DNA of 64,000 nucleotides from Dermatophilaceae bacterium Soc4.6 (GTDB lineage: Bacteria; Actinomycetota; Actinomycetes; Actinomycetales; Dermatophilaceae): positions 868,001-932,000 of the forward strand of contig JAZGVH010000002.1 in the NCBI GenBank assembly GCA_039889245.1. Direction: 5' to 3'. A program made the translations under genes and the position numbers. The notes under the pieces are model-generated. The model was not told the DNA's origin. It made no database searches and saw nothing but the letters and a program-made list of their open reading frames with translations. Shown piece by piece: positions 18,976 through 29,544 of this stretch (position 1 is its first letter; every line of letters begins with the position of its first letter).

Positions 18976-21069
18976 TCAGCAGCGCCCCGAGGTCGAGACC
19001 GGCTCCAGCATCGGCACGGGCTCGCTGGGCAGGCCACGTGCCTCGCGGATCAGCCGCACGAACTGGGCCATGATCTCGTTGAGCCCGAAGTCCTTCGGGG
19101 TGAAGACGGCTGCCACGCCGGCTGCCTTGAGGGCCGTCGCGTCGGACTCCGGGATGATGCCCCCGACGATGACCGGCACGTCGTCGAGCCCCGCTGCCTT
19201 CAGCCCCGCGAGCACGTCGGGCACGAGCGCCATGTGCGAGCCAGAGAGGATCGACAGCCCGACGAGGTGCACGTCCTCCGCCACGGCGGCCGACACGATC
19301 TGCTCGGGCGTGAGCCGGATGCCCTGGTAGATCACCTCGAAGCCCGCGTCCCGCGCACGCACCGCCACCTGCTCGGCGCCGTTGGAGTGCCCGTCGAGCC
19401 CCGGCTTGCCCACGAGCACCCGCAGTCGCTCACCGAGCTCGTCAGCGGTGTGCCGCACGGCCTCGCGGACGGCCGCCAGGCCGTCCCCGCTGCTGATGCC
19501 CACCGATCCCGAGACTCCAGTGGGCGCGCGGTACTCACCGAACTGGTCGCGCAGGGCCTGGGCCCACTCGCCCGTCGTGAGCCCGGCGCGGGCGCACTCG
19601 AGGGTCGCCTCCATGAGGTTGGTCCCCGACGCGGCGTCCGCGCGCAGCCGCACCACCGACTGCTCGGTCCGCTCGCGGCGCACCGGGTCGGCGTCACGCG
19701 CGTCACGCCAGGCCCGCACGGCGGTGACGGCCGCCGACTCGACGTCGGCGTCGACGCTCTGGATCGCCGTGTCCAGGTCGGCGGTCAGCGGGTTGACCTC
19801 GGTGGTGGTGAACCTGTTGAGCCCGACGACGACGTCCTCACCCGTCTCGATGCGGTGGCGACGGGCCGAGTGCGACGAGACGAGGGCCGACTTCATGTAG
19901 CCCGACTCGACCGCGGCGACGGCGCCGCCCATCTCCTGCACACGCGCCATCTCGGCCCTTGCCCCGTCGACGAGGGCCGCGACCTTCTGCTCGACCACCA
20001 GCGACCCCGCGAACAGGTCGTCGTACTCGAGCAGGTCGGACTCGAAGGCGAGCACCTGCTGCAGCCGCAGCGACCACTGCTGGTCCCACGGGCGCGGCAG
20101 GCCGAGGGCCTCGTTCCACGCCGGGAGCTGCACCGCCCGGGCCCGGGCGTCCTTCGAGAGCGTGACCGCCAACATCTCGAGCACGATCCGCTGCACGTTG
20201 TTCTCGGGCTGGGCCTCGGTGAGACCGAGGGAGTTGACCTGCACGCCGTAGCGGAAGCGTCGCTGTTTCTGGTCCTGCACGCCGTAGCGCTCGAGCGTCA
20301 GCTCGTCCCACAGCTGCACGAAGGCCCGCATCTTGCACATCTCCTCGACGAAGCGGACCCCCGCGTTGACGAAGAAGGAGATGCGCGCCACGACCTCGCC
20401 GAACTCCTGCACCGGCACCTGACCCGAGTCACGCACGGCGTCGAGCACCGCGATCGCCGTCGAGAGCGAGTAGGCCAGCTCCTGCACCGGGGTGGCCCCG
20501 GCCTCCTGCAGGTGGTAGCTGCAGATGTTGATGGGGTTCCACGTCGGGATCTCGCGCACCGTGTGGGCGATCATGTCGGTGATCAGCCGCAGCGAGGGCT
20601 CGGGCGGGAAGGCGTAGGTCCCCCGCGAGAGGTATTCCTTGATGATGTCGTTCTGGGTCGTGCCCGCGAGGGCGTGCACCCAGGCCTCGGGGTCCTCCCC
20701 CGCTGCCTGCGCCTGCTCCTCCGCCGTGACCTGGTAGAGCGCCAGCATCCACATCGCGACCGCGTTGATGGTCATCGAGGTGTTCATGTCCTTGAGCGGG
20801 ATGTCGGCGAAGAGCCGACGCATGTCGCCGATGTGGCTGATCGGCACCCCGACCTTTCCCACCTCACCCCGGGCCAGCGCGTGGTCGGGGTCGTAGCCGG
20901 TCTGGGTCGGCAGGTCGAAGGCGACCGACAGCCCGGTCTGGCCCTTGGCGAGGTTGCGCCGGTAGAGGGCGTTGCTGGCCGCGGCACTGGAGTGCCCCGC
21001 ATACGTGCGCATCACCCACGGGCGGTCACGGGGGGGCCGGAACGTCTCGGCGGCTTCAGTCTCGGGCAT
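18976..21069 (-). CDS. meaA: Ethylmalonyl-CoA mutase (MeaA/Ecm)
   Basis: Adenosylcobalamin-dependent mutase converting (2R)-ethylmalonyl-CoA to (2S)-methylsuccinyl-CoA. The 697-residue single chain has a TIM barrel N-terminal part (TYAGHSSAAASNALYRRNL, VAFDLPTQTGYDPDHALARG, SGQVPVQEFGEV) and a C-terminal B12-binding domain with base-off motif GKPGLDGHSNGAEQ (D-x-H-x-x-G) and VGGIIPESD. It differs from methylmalonyl-CoA mutase by its single-subunit form and shorter length, and the presence of ccr in the same window supports the Ecm assignment. The start is the ATG at 21069, six bases after a TAGCGT box. No B12 riboswitch is visible. Confidence 0.93.
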   Translation of the reverse strand: MPETEAAETFRPPRDRPWVMRTYAGHSSAAASNALYRRNLAKGQTGLSVAFDLPTQTGYDPDHALARGEVGKVGVPISHIGDMRRLFADIPLKDMNTSMTINAVAMWMLALYQVTAEEQAQAAGEDPEAWVHALAGTTQNDIIKEYLSRGTYAFPPEPSLRLITDMIAHTVREIPTWNPINICSYHLQEAGATPVQELAYSLSTAIAVLDAVRDSGQVPVQEFGEVVARISFFVNAGVRFVEEMCKMRAFVQLWDELTLERYGVQDQKQRRFRYGVQVNSLGLTEAQPENNVQRIVLEMLAVTLSKDARARAVQLPAWNEALGLPRPWDQQWSLRLQQVLAFESDLLEYDDLFAGSLVVEQKVAALVDGARAEMARVQEMGGAVAAVESGYMKSALVSSHSARRHRIETGEDVVVGLNRFTTTEVNPLTADLDTAIQSVDADVESAAVTAVRAWRDARDADPVRRERTEQSVVRLRADAASGTNLMEATLECARAGLTTGEWAQALRDQFGEYRAPTGVSGSVGISSGDGLAAVREAVRHTADELGERLRVLVGKPGLDGHSNGAEQVAVRARDAGFEVIYQGIRLTPEQIVSAAVAEDVHLVGLSILSGSHMALVPDVLAGLKAAGLDDVPVIVGGIIPESDATALKAAGVAAVFTPKDFGLNEIMAQFVRLIREARGLPSEPVPMLEPVSTSGRC

Positions 21070-21075
21070 GGCCCG

Positions 21076-21081
21076 ACGCTA
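21076..21081 (-). promoter_or_regulatory. -10 box of a leaderless promoter (meaA)
   Basis: Minus-strand TAGCGT, six bases, then the ATG at 21069; no ribosome site. Confidence 0.5.
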
Positions 21082-21109
21082 CCGGCGCGTGCTGCGCCGC
21101 AGCGGTCGA

Positions 21110-21532
21110 TCAGGCGGTGAGAGCCGCCACACCCGCTGGGCCCGACGCCTCGTCGCATCCGGAGAGGCGTGCCGAGGAGGCACGCCAGCCGCGCGGCAGC
21201 ACCCGAACGGCGCGCAGCAGCCGCTCCGAGCGAGGGGTGGCCTCCATGACGACCAGCCGTCGCCCGCAGCGCAGGGCGAGCTGGTGGGCCTCGACCAGCA
21301 GGCCGACCGCGGCGGCGTCCCCCAGCTCGACCTCGGACAGGTCGAGCTGCACCGGACCGTTGCCGGTGGCGACCACGCGCAGCAGGGTCGTGCGCACATC
21401 GGCCAGGCAACCGGCGTGCAGGCGACCGCCGAGCTGGACGAGGTCGTGCCCCTCAGCGGTCACGGCGACCCCGAGCGTCGCCGTGACCTGCCGAGGTGGA
21501 GCGTCGCCCTGCGCCACGAGCGTGTCCTGCAT
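21110..21532 (-). CDS. STAS-domain protein (anti-sigma factor antagonist-like), phospho-Ser position lost
   Basis: A 140-residue protein with a STAS fold: VQLDLSEVELGDAAAVGLLVEAHQLA corresponds to the core beta-alpha element of SpoIIAA-like antagonists, and GRRLVVMEATPRSERLL to the next strand. In phosphorylatable members the motif is D-S-S-G; here it reads DAAAVG, with Ala in place of the kinase-target Ser. It may therefore not be controlled by an anti-sigma kinase in the usual way. The gene is solitary, with no sigma or anti-sigma gene beside it. An 8-bp hairpin (21565-21584) lies upstream. Confidence 0.78.
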   Translation of the reverse strand: MQDTLVAQGDAPPRQVTATLGVAVTAEGHDLVQLGGRLHAGCLADVRTTLLRVVATGNGPVQLDLSEVELGDAAAVGLLVEAHQLALRCGRRLVVMEATPRSERLLRAVRVLPRGWRASSARLSGCDEASGPAGVAALTA

Positions 21533-21564
21533 GCGTGAACCCCTGTCGCGTGGTGTGGGACGCC

Positions 21565-21584
21565 ACGACGGCGACTGCCGTCGT
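21565..21584. other. 8-bp hairpin in the STAS/adenosyltransferase intergenic region
   Basis: ACGACGGC-GACT-GCCGTCGT, perfect stem. It lies 33-52 bases upstream of the STAS start, so it may be in its leader or promoter. Confidence 0.4.
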
Positions 21585-21762
21585 CACTGTCTAGGACGCC
21601 GACACCACCCGAAAGGTTGCGTCCTCCGGTCAGGTGCCTCGTAGCACCCACATCGTGGCCCATGACATTCGCCTCACGGGGGTGTCAAACGCCACTGTTG
21701 CTCAATCGTGTCTGAATCACCCACGGACGGAGATACCCCATCGTCGCGGACAGCTTCGCGAG

Positions 21763-21787
21763 GGCGCCCGAGCGGAGCCCGGGCGCC
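21763..21787 (+). promoter_or_regulatory. Hairpin directly ahead of the adenosyltransferase ribosome site
   Basis: GGCGCCCG pairs with CGGGCGCC (8 bp, 9-base loop); the GAGAGGG ribosome site starts four bases later. It could influence translation; there is no cobalamin riboswitch core. Confidence 0.35.
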
Positions 21788-21805
21788 GGTGAGAGGGTTG
21801 GGCCC

Positions 21806-22468
21806 ATGGTCAACCTGACGAGGATCTACACCCGCACCGGCGACGACGGCACGACGTCGCTCGGCGACTTCAGCCGGACGTCCAAGAACGACCCCCGGCT
21901 GCACGCCTACGCCGACGTCAACGAGGCGAATGCCCAGATCGGGGTGGCCGTGGCGGTGGGTGGCCTCGCCGACGACGTGGCCGCGACCCTGCACCGGGTG
22001 CAGAACGAGCTCTTCGACGTCGGCGCTGACCTCTGCACCCCACTGCAGGCGACCTACGAGTACCCTCCGCTGCGCGTGCTGCAGCCCTGGGTCGACGACC
22101 TCGAGCGCGACTGCGACACCTATCTGGAGCGGGTGGAGAAGCTGCGCTCCTTCATCCTGCCCGGCGGGTCGGCCGGCTCGGCCCACCTGCACGTCGCCAC
22201 GACCGTCGTCCGACGGGCCGAGCGCTCCACCTGGGCCGCGGTCGCCGCCCACGGCACCACCCCCGGCGAGGGCAAGGGCGTCGGCGGGATCAACCCGCTC
22301 GCGGCGACCTACCTCAACCGGCTCTCAGACCTGCTGTTCATCCTGTCGAGGGTGGCCAACCTCGGACACGGAGGCGACGTCCTGTGGCAGCCCGGCGGCG
22401 GACGCGTCGCCGCACCGGCTGGTCGCGACCACGCGGTCGACGACGAGGCACCACGCGCCGACGACTGA
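21806..22468 (+). CDS. PduO-type ATP:cob(I)alamin adenosyltransferase
   Basis: Transfers the adenosyl group of ATP to cob(I)alamin, making the coenzyme needed by MeaA. The 220-residue product has the PduO signatures: N-terminal ATP loop YTRTGDDGTTSLGD, LPGGSAGSAHLHVATTVVRRAER in the centre and LNRLSDLLFILSR near the end. A good ribosome site (AGAGGG) precedes the ATG. The orthologous M. tuberculosis gene (Rv1314c) also lies just past the atp operon. The C-terminal 30 residues are polar and probably disordered. Confidence 0.93.
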   Translation: MVNLTRIYTRTGDDGTTSLGDFSRTSKNDPRLHAYADVNEANAQIGVAVAVGGLADDVAATLHRVQNELFDVGADLCTPLQATYEYPPLRVLQPWVDDLERDCDTYLERVEKLRSFILPGGSAGSAHLHVATTVVRRAERSTWAAVAAHGTTPGEGKGVGGINPLAATYLNRLSDLLFILSRVANLGHGGDVLWQPGGGRVAAPAGRDHAVDDEAPRADD

Positions 22469-22482
22469 GCGGTAGGCCGGGC

Positions 22483-22920
22483 TCAGGCGACGTCGGCCCG
22501 GGAGCCCGGTGGGGCGGCCTCGAGCCAGGACCGCAGCGCGGTGTAGTGCTCGGGCAGCAGCGCCAGCTCGAACGTCGCGTCCCCGTCGTGGCACTGCACC
22601 CCCACGGCGTCCGGGAGCAGGTCCAGGCGTTCGTGACCGCCCAGCACCGTCGGGGCGTCGAGGTCGACCCCGTTGCGGTCCCACCCGTCCACGGGACGGG
22701 TGGTCACCCCGAGCAGGGGAAACCACTCGAGCTGCTCGCTGCCGAGGCGCAGGAGCCCGAGCCGCCAGCGAGAGGCGCTGGGGGGACGCATCCCACACAG
22801 CGTGAGGATGCTGTCGCGCGCCAGGACCCTGCGCCGCACGAAGACCCCGGCGAGAGCGAGGCACACGAGCACCACGAGCACACCGACCAGCACCTCGACA
22901 CTGAGAAGTGCGGTCGCCAT
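22483..22920 (-). CDS. DUF2550 family membrane-anchored protein
   Basis: A 145-residue protein with one N-terminal membrane helix (VEVLVGVLVVLVCLALAGVFV) and a cytoplasmic or exported beta-rich domain (GLLRLGSEQLEWFPLLG). It matches the DUF2550 protein that follows atpC in many Actinobacteria (Rv1312 in M. tuberculosis). It starts eight bases after the atpC stop, so it is the last gene of the atp operon. Its role in ATP synthase is unproven. Confidence 0.82.
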   Translation of the reverse strand: MATALLSVEVLVGVLVVLVCLALAGVFVRRRVLARDSILTLCGMRPPSASRWRLGLLRLGSEQLEWFPLLGVTTRPVDGWDRNGVDLDAPTVLGGHERLDLLPDAVGVQCHDGDATFELALLPEHYTALRSWLEAAPPGSRADVA

Positions 22921-22928
22921 GAGTGGGT

Positions 22929-23198
22929 TCAGACCCTCGCCTCGGGCGCCTCGACCGTGTCGGCGACGATGGTCACGCGGTTGTGCTCGACGGAGAGGAA
23001 ACCGCTGTCGACGGTGACGACCTGGTCGCCACCCTCACCCTGGATGGTGACGTCACCGGAGACCAGCACCCCCAGCAACGGCTGGTGCCCCGGCATGATG
23101 CCGAGCTCGCCCTCACTGGTGCGCGCGCGCACCAGCTTTGCCTCGCCCGACCACACCTTGCGGTCGGCGGCGACAAGATCCACCTGAAGCTGACTCAC
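22929..23198 (-). CDS. atpC: ATP synthase F1 epsilon subunit
   Basis: Central-stalk subunit that contacts gamma and modulates ATP hydrolysis. At 89 residues it comprises essentially the N-terminal beta-sandwich (LVRARTSEGELGIMPGHQPL) and lacks the C-terminal helical hairpin of E. coli epsilon (139 residues), so the extended auto-inhibitory form seems impossible. Unusually, 260 bases separate it from atpD, including a strong hairpin. Confidence 0.92.
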   Translation of the reverse strand: MSQLQVDLVAADRKVWSGEAKLVRARTSEGELGIMPGHQPLLGVLVSGDVTIQGEGGDQVVTVDSGFLSVEHNRVTIVADTVEAPEARV

Positions 23199-23294
23199 GA
23201 CGTCCTCCGGTTCGTATCACTGCGCGCGACCCCGGGGCCGCGTGGGGATGAGTCTATCGGTCGATCGGCTGACGTTGACACCGACGACCTCGCG

Positions 23295-23324
23295 TGGCCA
23301 CGCATGGCCACGGGTGGCCGGGCC
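23295..23324. repeat. 10-base tandem repeat in the atpD-atpC gap
   Basis: TGGCCACGNN occurs twice, followed by a partial third TGGCCG copy. It is part of the long non-coding gap 23199-23458. Confidence 0.5.
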
Positions 23325-23395
23325 GGGCCACCGTCAGTCACAGGTGAGTCACGCCTGGGCACACAGGGGCAAGCAGGGCACAGCCGAGGTGCTGC

Positions 23396-23429
23396 CACGA
23401 GGCCGGGCCCGTGTGGGCCCGGCCTCGTG
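23396..23429 (-). terminator. Strong hairpin between atpD and atpC
   Basis: A perfect 15-bp stem (CACGAGGCCGGGCCC paired with its complement, loop GTGT) begins about 30 bases after the atpD stop. In the direction of transcription it resembles an actinobacterial terminator without U-tract. It may terminate part of the transcripts or be an mRNA processing/stability element. Confidence 0.7.
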
Positions 23430-23458
23430 CGGTGCCGACGTGCGGTGATGAGATCAGG

Positions 23459-24997
<1,539 letters not shown>

Positions 24998-25006
24998 TCA
25001 TGCAGG

Positions 25007-25903
25007 TCACGCGGAGGCCAGGGCATCCGCGCCGCCGACGATCTCGCTGATCTCCTGCGTGATCTCGGCCTGACGCGCCTGGTTGGCCAGCCGCGTGTAG
25101 TTCTTGATGAGCGCGTCCGCGTTGTCGGTCGCCGACTTCATCGCCCGCTGCTGGGCGGCCATCTGCGACGCGGCCGAGGCCAGCAGGCAGGTCCAGATCC
25201 GCGAGATGACGTACTTCGGCAGGAGGGCGTCCAGCACCTCCTGGGCACTGGGCTCGAAGTTGTAGAGCGGCAGCACGTCGTCCGCGGCCGGCACGTCGTC
25301 GGCGTCGACCACCTCGAGGGGCACGAGGCGGATGACCCGCGGCTCCTGGGTGACCATGTTGACGAAGCGGGTGTAGACGACGTGGACCTCGTCGAGGCCG
25401 CCCTCCTCATAGGGCTTGAGGAAGTCGTCGACCAGGCGCTGGCCGATCTCCTTGGCCACCTCGTAGGTCGGGGCGTCGGAGAACCCGTCCCAGGCCGCCG
25501 CCCACTCACGCCGACGAAACTTGTAGAAGGACGCCGCGCGCCGACCACAGAGGTAGGAGACGACCTCCTTGCCCTCGTCCTGCAGGCGCTTGACGAGGGA
25601 CTCGCTCTCACGCAGCACCGACGAGTTGTAGGCCCCCGACAGACCGCGGTCACCCGAGATGATGACGATGCCGGCCCGGCGGACGTGCTCGCGCTCGGTG
25701 GTGAGCGGGTGGTCCTCGTGCGAGTAGGTGGCGAGCGCCGACAGCGCCCGCGTCAGCGCAGCGGTGTAGGGCGTCGCAGCCTCGGACCGCTGGCGCGCCT
25801 TGATCACGCGCGACGCAGCAATCAGCTCCATCGCCCGCGTGATCTTCTTCGTCGCCTGGATCGACCGGACGCGCTGGCGGTAGACCCTCATCTGGCCTGC
25901 CAT
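25007..25903 (-). CDS. atpG: ATP synthase F1 gamma subunit
   Basis: Rotor shaft, 298 residues. N-terminal coiled-coil helix QMRVYRQRVRSIQATKKITRAME and C-terminal helix MKSATDNADALIKNYTRLANQARQ-type sequence are both typical; the ISGDRGLSGAYN Rossmann part lies between. I start at the ATG at 25903 (MAGQMRVYRQ), since the 27 upstream codons are only hairpin-forming leader. The middle contains the actinobacterial insertion (VVDADDVPAADDVLP). Confidence 0.97.
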   Translation of the reverse strand: MAGQMRVYRQRVRSIQATKKITRAMELIAASRVIKARQRSEAATPYTAALTRALSALATYSHEDHPLTTEREHVRRAGIVIISGDRGLSGAYNSSVLRESESLVKRLQDEGKEVVSYLCGRRAASFYKFRRREWAAAWDGFSDAPTYEVAKEIGQRLVDDFLKPYEEGGLDEVHVVYTRFVNMVTQEPRVIRLVPLEVVDADDVPAADDVLPLYNFEPSAQEVLDALLPKYVISRIWTCLLASAASQMAAQQRAMKSATDNADALIKNYTRLANQARQAEITQEISEIVGGADALASA

Positions 25904-25966
25904 CCCTGCCGCCTCTCTCCGTACTGGTTGGTCTCTACGTGGGTGGGGCCGACCTTGGTCGACCGG

Positions 25967-25998
25967 CCCCGAAGACCCGACCACGCGGGCCTTCGGGG
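25967..25998 (-). other. Hairpin in the atpA-atpG junction
   Basis: A 13-position stem with one A/C mismatch (CCCCGAAGACCCG against CGGGCCTTCGGGG). A competing 7-bp stem (25945-25951 with 64-70) shares its foot, so the two structures are mutually exclusive. Confidence 0.6.
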
Positions 25999-26002
25999 GG
26001 AA

Positions 26003-26023
26003 GCGGGGGGCGGAGCCCCCCGC
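26003..26023 (-). other. GC hairpin immediately after atpA
   Basis: Perfect 9-bp stem GCGGGGGGC / GCCCCCCGC with a GGA loop, ending two bases from the atpA stop codon. It could stall ribosomes or polymerase, or protect the 3' end of upstream mRNA. Confidence 0.65.
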
Positions 26024-26025
26024 TG

Positions 26026-27675
26026 CTAGCGCTTCTGGCGGACGATCTGCTCCTGGTCGATGTCCTCGTCGCCGAGCGACGTGGCCTCGGCCTCGTGACC
26101 GACATCGGTCCTGCGGTCGTCGAGCGGGGGCTCGCCCCCGAACTGCTTCTTGAACTCCGTGACGGCACCCTCGAGGGCCGAGCGGGTGTCGTCATCGAAC
26201 TTCTTGGTCTCACGGATGCCGTCGAGCACGCCCTTGTGCTGGCGACGCAGGTAGTCGAGGAAGTCGAGCTCGAAGCGCCGCACGTCCTCGACCTTGATCG
26301 AGTCGAGCTGCCCGGTCGTGCCGGCCCAGATCGAGACGACCTGCTCCTCGATGGGGTACGGGTTGCTCTGGCTCTGCTTGAGCAGCTCGACCAGCCGCGC
26401 ACCGCGGGCCAGCTGGGCCCGGGAGGCCGGGTCGAGGTCGGACGCGAACATCGCGAAGGCCTCGAGGGCGCGGAACTGGGCCAGGTCGAGCTTCAGGCGC
26501 CCGGAGACGTCCTTCATGGCCTTGATCTGGGCCGCACCACCGACACGGGAGACCGAGACACCCACGTCGATCGCCGGGCGGACGTTGGCGTTGAACAGGT
26601 CGGCCTGGAGGTAGATCTGGCCGTCGGTGATCGAGATGACGTTGGTCGGGATGTAGGCCGAGACGTCGCCACCCTTGGTCTCGATGATCGGCAGGCCGGT
26701 CATCGAGCCGTGGCCCAGGTCGTCGCTGAGCTTGGCGCAACGCTCGAGCAGCCGCGAGTGCAGGTAGAACACGTCACCCGGGTAGGCCTCGCGGCCCGGC
26801 GGGCGGCGCAGCAGCAGCGACACGGCTCGGTAGGCCTCGGCCTGCTTGCTCAGGTCGTCGAAGACGATGAGGACGTGCTTGCCCTCGTACATCCAGTGCT
26901 GACCGATGGCCGAGCCGGTGTAGGGCGCGAGGTACTTGAATCCGGCCGAGTCCGACGCGGGGGCGGCGACGATGGTGGTGTACTCCATCGCTCCGGCCTC
27001 CTCGAGGGTGCCCTTGACCGAGGCGATGGTGGAACCCTTCTGGCCGATGCCGACGTAGATGCAGCGCACCTGCTGGTCGGGGTCACCGGTCTCCCAGTTG
27101 CGCTTCTGGTTGATGATCGTGTCGACCGCGACCGTGGTCTTGCCGGTCTGGCGGTCGCCGATGATCAGCTGGCGCTGGCCACGGCCGATCGGGGTCATGG
27201 CATCGACCGCCTTGAGGCCGGTCTGCATCGGCTCGTGGACCGACTTGCGCTGGACCACCGAGGGCGCCTGCACCTCGAGGGGACGACGGGCCGAGGCCTC
27301 GATCTCGCCGAGGCCGTCGATGGGCTGCCCCAGGGGGTTGACCACGCGACCGAGGAACTTGTCGCCGACGGGGACCGAGAGGACCTCGCCGGTGCGCTTG
27401 ACCTCCTGGCCCTCCTCGATGCCGCTGTACTCACCGAGGACGACGACACCGATCTCGTGCACGTCGAGGTTGAGCGCGAGGCCGAGGGTGCCGTCCGAGA
27501 ACTGGAGCAGCTCGTTGGTCATCGCCGAGGGCAGGCCCTCGACGTGCGCGATGCCGTCACCGGCGTCGGTCACCCGACCGACCTCTTCGCGCGCGGCTGC
27601 GCCGGGCTCGTAGGTCTGGACGAAGTTGTCCAGGGCGTCGCGGATCTCCTCCGGACGGATCGAGAGCTCCGTCAT
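26026..27675 (-). CDS. atpA: ATP synthase F1 alpha subunit
   Basis: Non-catalytic nucleotide-binding subunit, 549 residues. It has a Walker [16 protein letters not shown] (about residue 170), the arginine-finger region in [14 protein letters not shown], and a C-terminal extension of about 40 residues ([19 protein letters not shown]) beyond the E. coli length of 513. Such an extension is known in mycobacteria, where it suppresses ATP hydrolysis; a similar role here is inference. Confidence 0.98.
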   Translation of the reverse strand: MTELSIRPEEIRDALDNFVQTYEPGAAAREEVGRVTDAGDGIAHVEGLPSAMTNELLQFSDGTLGLALNLDVHEIGVVVLGEYSGIEEGQEVKRTGEVLSVPVGDKFLGRVVNPLGQPIDGLGEIEASARRPLEVQAPSVVQRKSVHEPMQTGLKAVDAMTPIGRGQRQLIIGDRQTGKTTVAVDTIINQKRNWETGDPDQQVRCIYVGIGQKGSTIASVKGTLEEAGAMEYTTIVAAPASDSAGFKYLAPYTGSAIGQHWMYEGKHVLIVFDDLSKQAEAYRAVSLLLRRPPGREAYPGDVFYLHSRLLERCAKLSDDLGHGSMTGLPIIETKGGDVSAYIPTNVISITDGQIYLQADLFNANVRPAIDVGVSVSRVGGAAQIKAMKDVSGRLKLDLAQFRALEAFAMFASDLDPASRAQLARGARLVELLKQSQSNPYPIEEQVVSIWAGTTGQLDSIKVEDVRRFELDFLDYLRRQHKGVLDGIRETKKFDDDTRSALEGAVTEFKKQFGGEPPLDDRRTDVGHEAEATSLGDEDIDQEQIVRQKR

Positions 27676-27822
27676 CGTGTCTTCTCCTTCTGGGACCGGT
27701 GTCCCGGTTCGGCGGTACGGGCCGAAGCATGGGTGGTGCGCGTCTGTCGGGATGCGTCGTGCGGTGGTCGAGCAGGTGGTGCGGGTCGAGCGGGGTCGTG
27801 CACGGTGCGCACGGGTCGGGGG

Positions 27823-28635
27823 TCAGACCCCCAGGTGGCGCCGGGCCTCGTCGAGGCGACGCAGGATGGTGCCGTCGACGACCTCGTCGCCGACCTGCAC
27901 GCGGATGCCGCCCACGACCCGGGGGTCGAGCACGACGTTGAGGTGCACGGTCTTGCCGTAGTGCGCGGTGAGCACCGCGACCAGACGGGCCCGCTGCGAC
28001 TCGTCGAGGGCGATCGCCGCCGTGACCGTTGCTGCGAGCTGCTGACGCCTGCTCTCGGCCACGGCCTGGAAGCCCTCCATGACCGTGTCGAAGCGCCGGC
28101 CGCGGGGGGCCAGCACCGCCTGGCGGGCCAGACGCATCGTCTCCGGTGCGGCCCGACCGGCGAGCAACGACTCGACGACCTGCGCCTTCGGGCCGACCTG
28201 CGCCCGACGGTCGGTCATCGCGTCACGCAGCCCGGGGTTGCCGGCGACGATCCGCTCGAAGCGGAAGAGCTCGTCCTCGACCCGGTCGGCCCGCCCCTCC
28301 TGCTCGGCGCCGGCGATGACGGCGCTCACCGCGAGCTGCTCGCCCACGTCAGTCAGGTCGCGGTCCTGCGACCACCGCTGCTCGACGAGGCTGCGCAGCA
28401 CCTGCAACGAGGCGTCACCGACCTTGCCCCCGAAGAGGCGGTCGACGAGGGCGACCTTGGCCGACCCCTCGCGCGACGGGTCACCGAGGGCCCGTCGCAG
28501 GCTCGCGCTGCCGTCGAGGGCCCCGACGATGGCGAAGAGGTCGTCGGCCAGCGAGACCGTGTCGGCCCCGCCGTCGATCACCCCGTCGAAGGTCTCCGTG
28601 GCGGAGACCAGCGCAGCGCGCGAGGATCCCTGCAT
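27823..28635 (-). CDS. atpH: ATP synthase delta subunit
   Basis: Peripheral-stalk OSCP-type subunit, 270 residues, with the C-terminal signature LNVVLDPRVVGGIRVQVGDEVVDGTILRRLDEAR. It is longer than the E. coli subunit (177), as in many Actinobacteria, by an N-terminal extension. Its ATG overlaps the atpF stop, indicating coupled translation. Confidence 0.95.
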   Translation of the reverse strand: MQGSSRAALVSATETFDGVIDGGADTVSLADDLFAIVGALDGSASLRRALGDPSREGSAKVALVDRLFGGKVGDASLQVLRSLVEQRWSQDRDLTDVGEQLAVSAVIAGAEQEGRADRVEDELFRFERIVAGNPGLRDAMTDRRAQVGPKAQVVESLLAGRAAPETMRLARQAVLAPRGRRFDTVMEGFQAVAESRRQQLAATVTAAIALDESQRARLVAVLTAHYGKTVHLNVVLDPRVVGGIRVQVGDEVVDGTILRRLDEARRHLGV

Positions 28636-29216
28636 CAGGAGTCGACCTTCTCGGGCTTGATCTCGCCGGCCTCGAGCTCGCCGAGGAAGCGCTCGACGAT
28701 GCCCTTCTGGCGGACCTCGTCCTGCAGCGACTCACCGACGATGCGGCTGGCCAGGTCGGTCGACAGGCGCCCGACTTCTTGACGCAGCTGCACGACGGCG
28801 GACTGACGCTCGGCGTCGATCTGCTTCGAGGCGTTCTCGGTGATGCGGGTGGCCTCGGCCTGCGCCTTCTCGCGCAGCTCGGCCACGATCGCGGCACCCT
28901 GGGCCTTCGCGTCCTCGCGGATGCGGGAGGCCTCCTCACGGGCGTCTCTCAGCTGGGCGTTGTACTGCTCGAGGGCAGCCTGGGCCTGGGCCTGGGCCTC
29001 CTCCGCCTTGCTGATGCCGCCTTCGATGGCGGCGGTGCGCTCGGCGAAGATCTCCTCGAGCCGAGGAACGACCTTCTTGGCCACGACCCAGTAGAGGATC
29101 GCGAAGGTGACCAGAGCGAAGATCAGCTCGACCGGGTGCGGGATGATCGGGTACGCGGACGCCCAGAAACCACCGTCTGCGCCGCTGTCGGCAGCCGGGA
29201 TGCTGAGTGCGAACAT
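28635..29216 (-). CDS. atpF: ATP synthase Fo b subunit
   Basis: Peripheral stalk, 193 residues: a single membrane helix (ELIFALVTFAILYWVVAKKVV, about 30-50) followed by a long charged amphipathic helix rich in Ala/Glu/Arg that forms the stator coiled coil. A short polar extension precedes the helix. Confidence 0.95.
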   Translation of the reverse strand: MFALSIPAADSGADGGFWASAYPIIPHPVELIFALVTFAILYWVVAKKVVPRLEEIFAERTAAIEGGISKAEEAQAQAQAALEQYNAQLRDAREEASRIREDAKAQGAAIVAELREKAQAEATRITENASKQIDAERQSAVVQLRQEVGRLSTDLASRIVGESLQDEVRQKGIVERFLGELEAGEIKPEKVDS

Positions 29217-29262
29217 CAGGTGCTCCTCACGAGCTCGTGTTGGGGTGTCTCAGGAGCGGTGG

Positions 29263-29472
29263 TCAGGCCTTGAAGACGAAGGCAAGCGCGATACCGAAGA
29301 TCGCGAGGGCCTCGGTGATGGCCATGCCCAGGAAGGCGATTGGCTGGAGCATGCCGCGGGCCTCGGGCTGACGCGCGACGCCGTTGATGTAGGCCGCGAA
29401 GATCAGGCCAACACCGATACCGGGGCCGATGGCAGAGAGGCCGTAGCCAAGGATGGCAATGTTGCCGGTCAT
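29263..29472 (-). CDS. atpE: ATP synthase Fo c subunit
   Basis: Proton-carrying ring subunit, 69 residues, two helices joined by the polar RQPE loop (34-37). The glycine-rich first helix has GIGVG, and the proton-binding carboxylate is E54 in [10 protein letters not shown]. The Glu in place of Asp, and its position, match the mycobacterial subunit that binds bedaquiline. Confidence 0.97.
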   Translation of the reverse strand: MTGNIAILGYGLSAIGPGIGVGLIFAAYINGVARQPEARGMLQPIAFLGMAITEALAIFGIALAFVFKA

Positions 29473-29544
29473 GATGTCAGTTCCATTTCCTTGAGGGGTG
29501 TCCCGGAGGCGAGTGCCACGGGGGTGCGCTTGGAGTGTTGTGAG

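Noticed and set aside
21600-21805. Cobalamin riboswitch upstream of the adenosyltransferase (a GCCACTG string is present)
   Set aside because: The remaining conserved parts, including the GGTG..TCC segment and the late CAGG..CCTGCC box, are not found, and the leader is too short.
25939-28782. A 947-codon open frame on the plus strand opposite atpA/atpH/atpF
   Set aside because: It is antisense to conserved ATP synthase genes and has the Arg/Asp/Val/Gly-biased composition of GC-rich shadow frames; no domain is recognisable.
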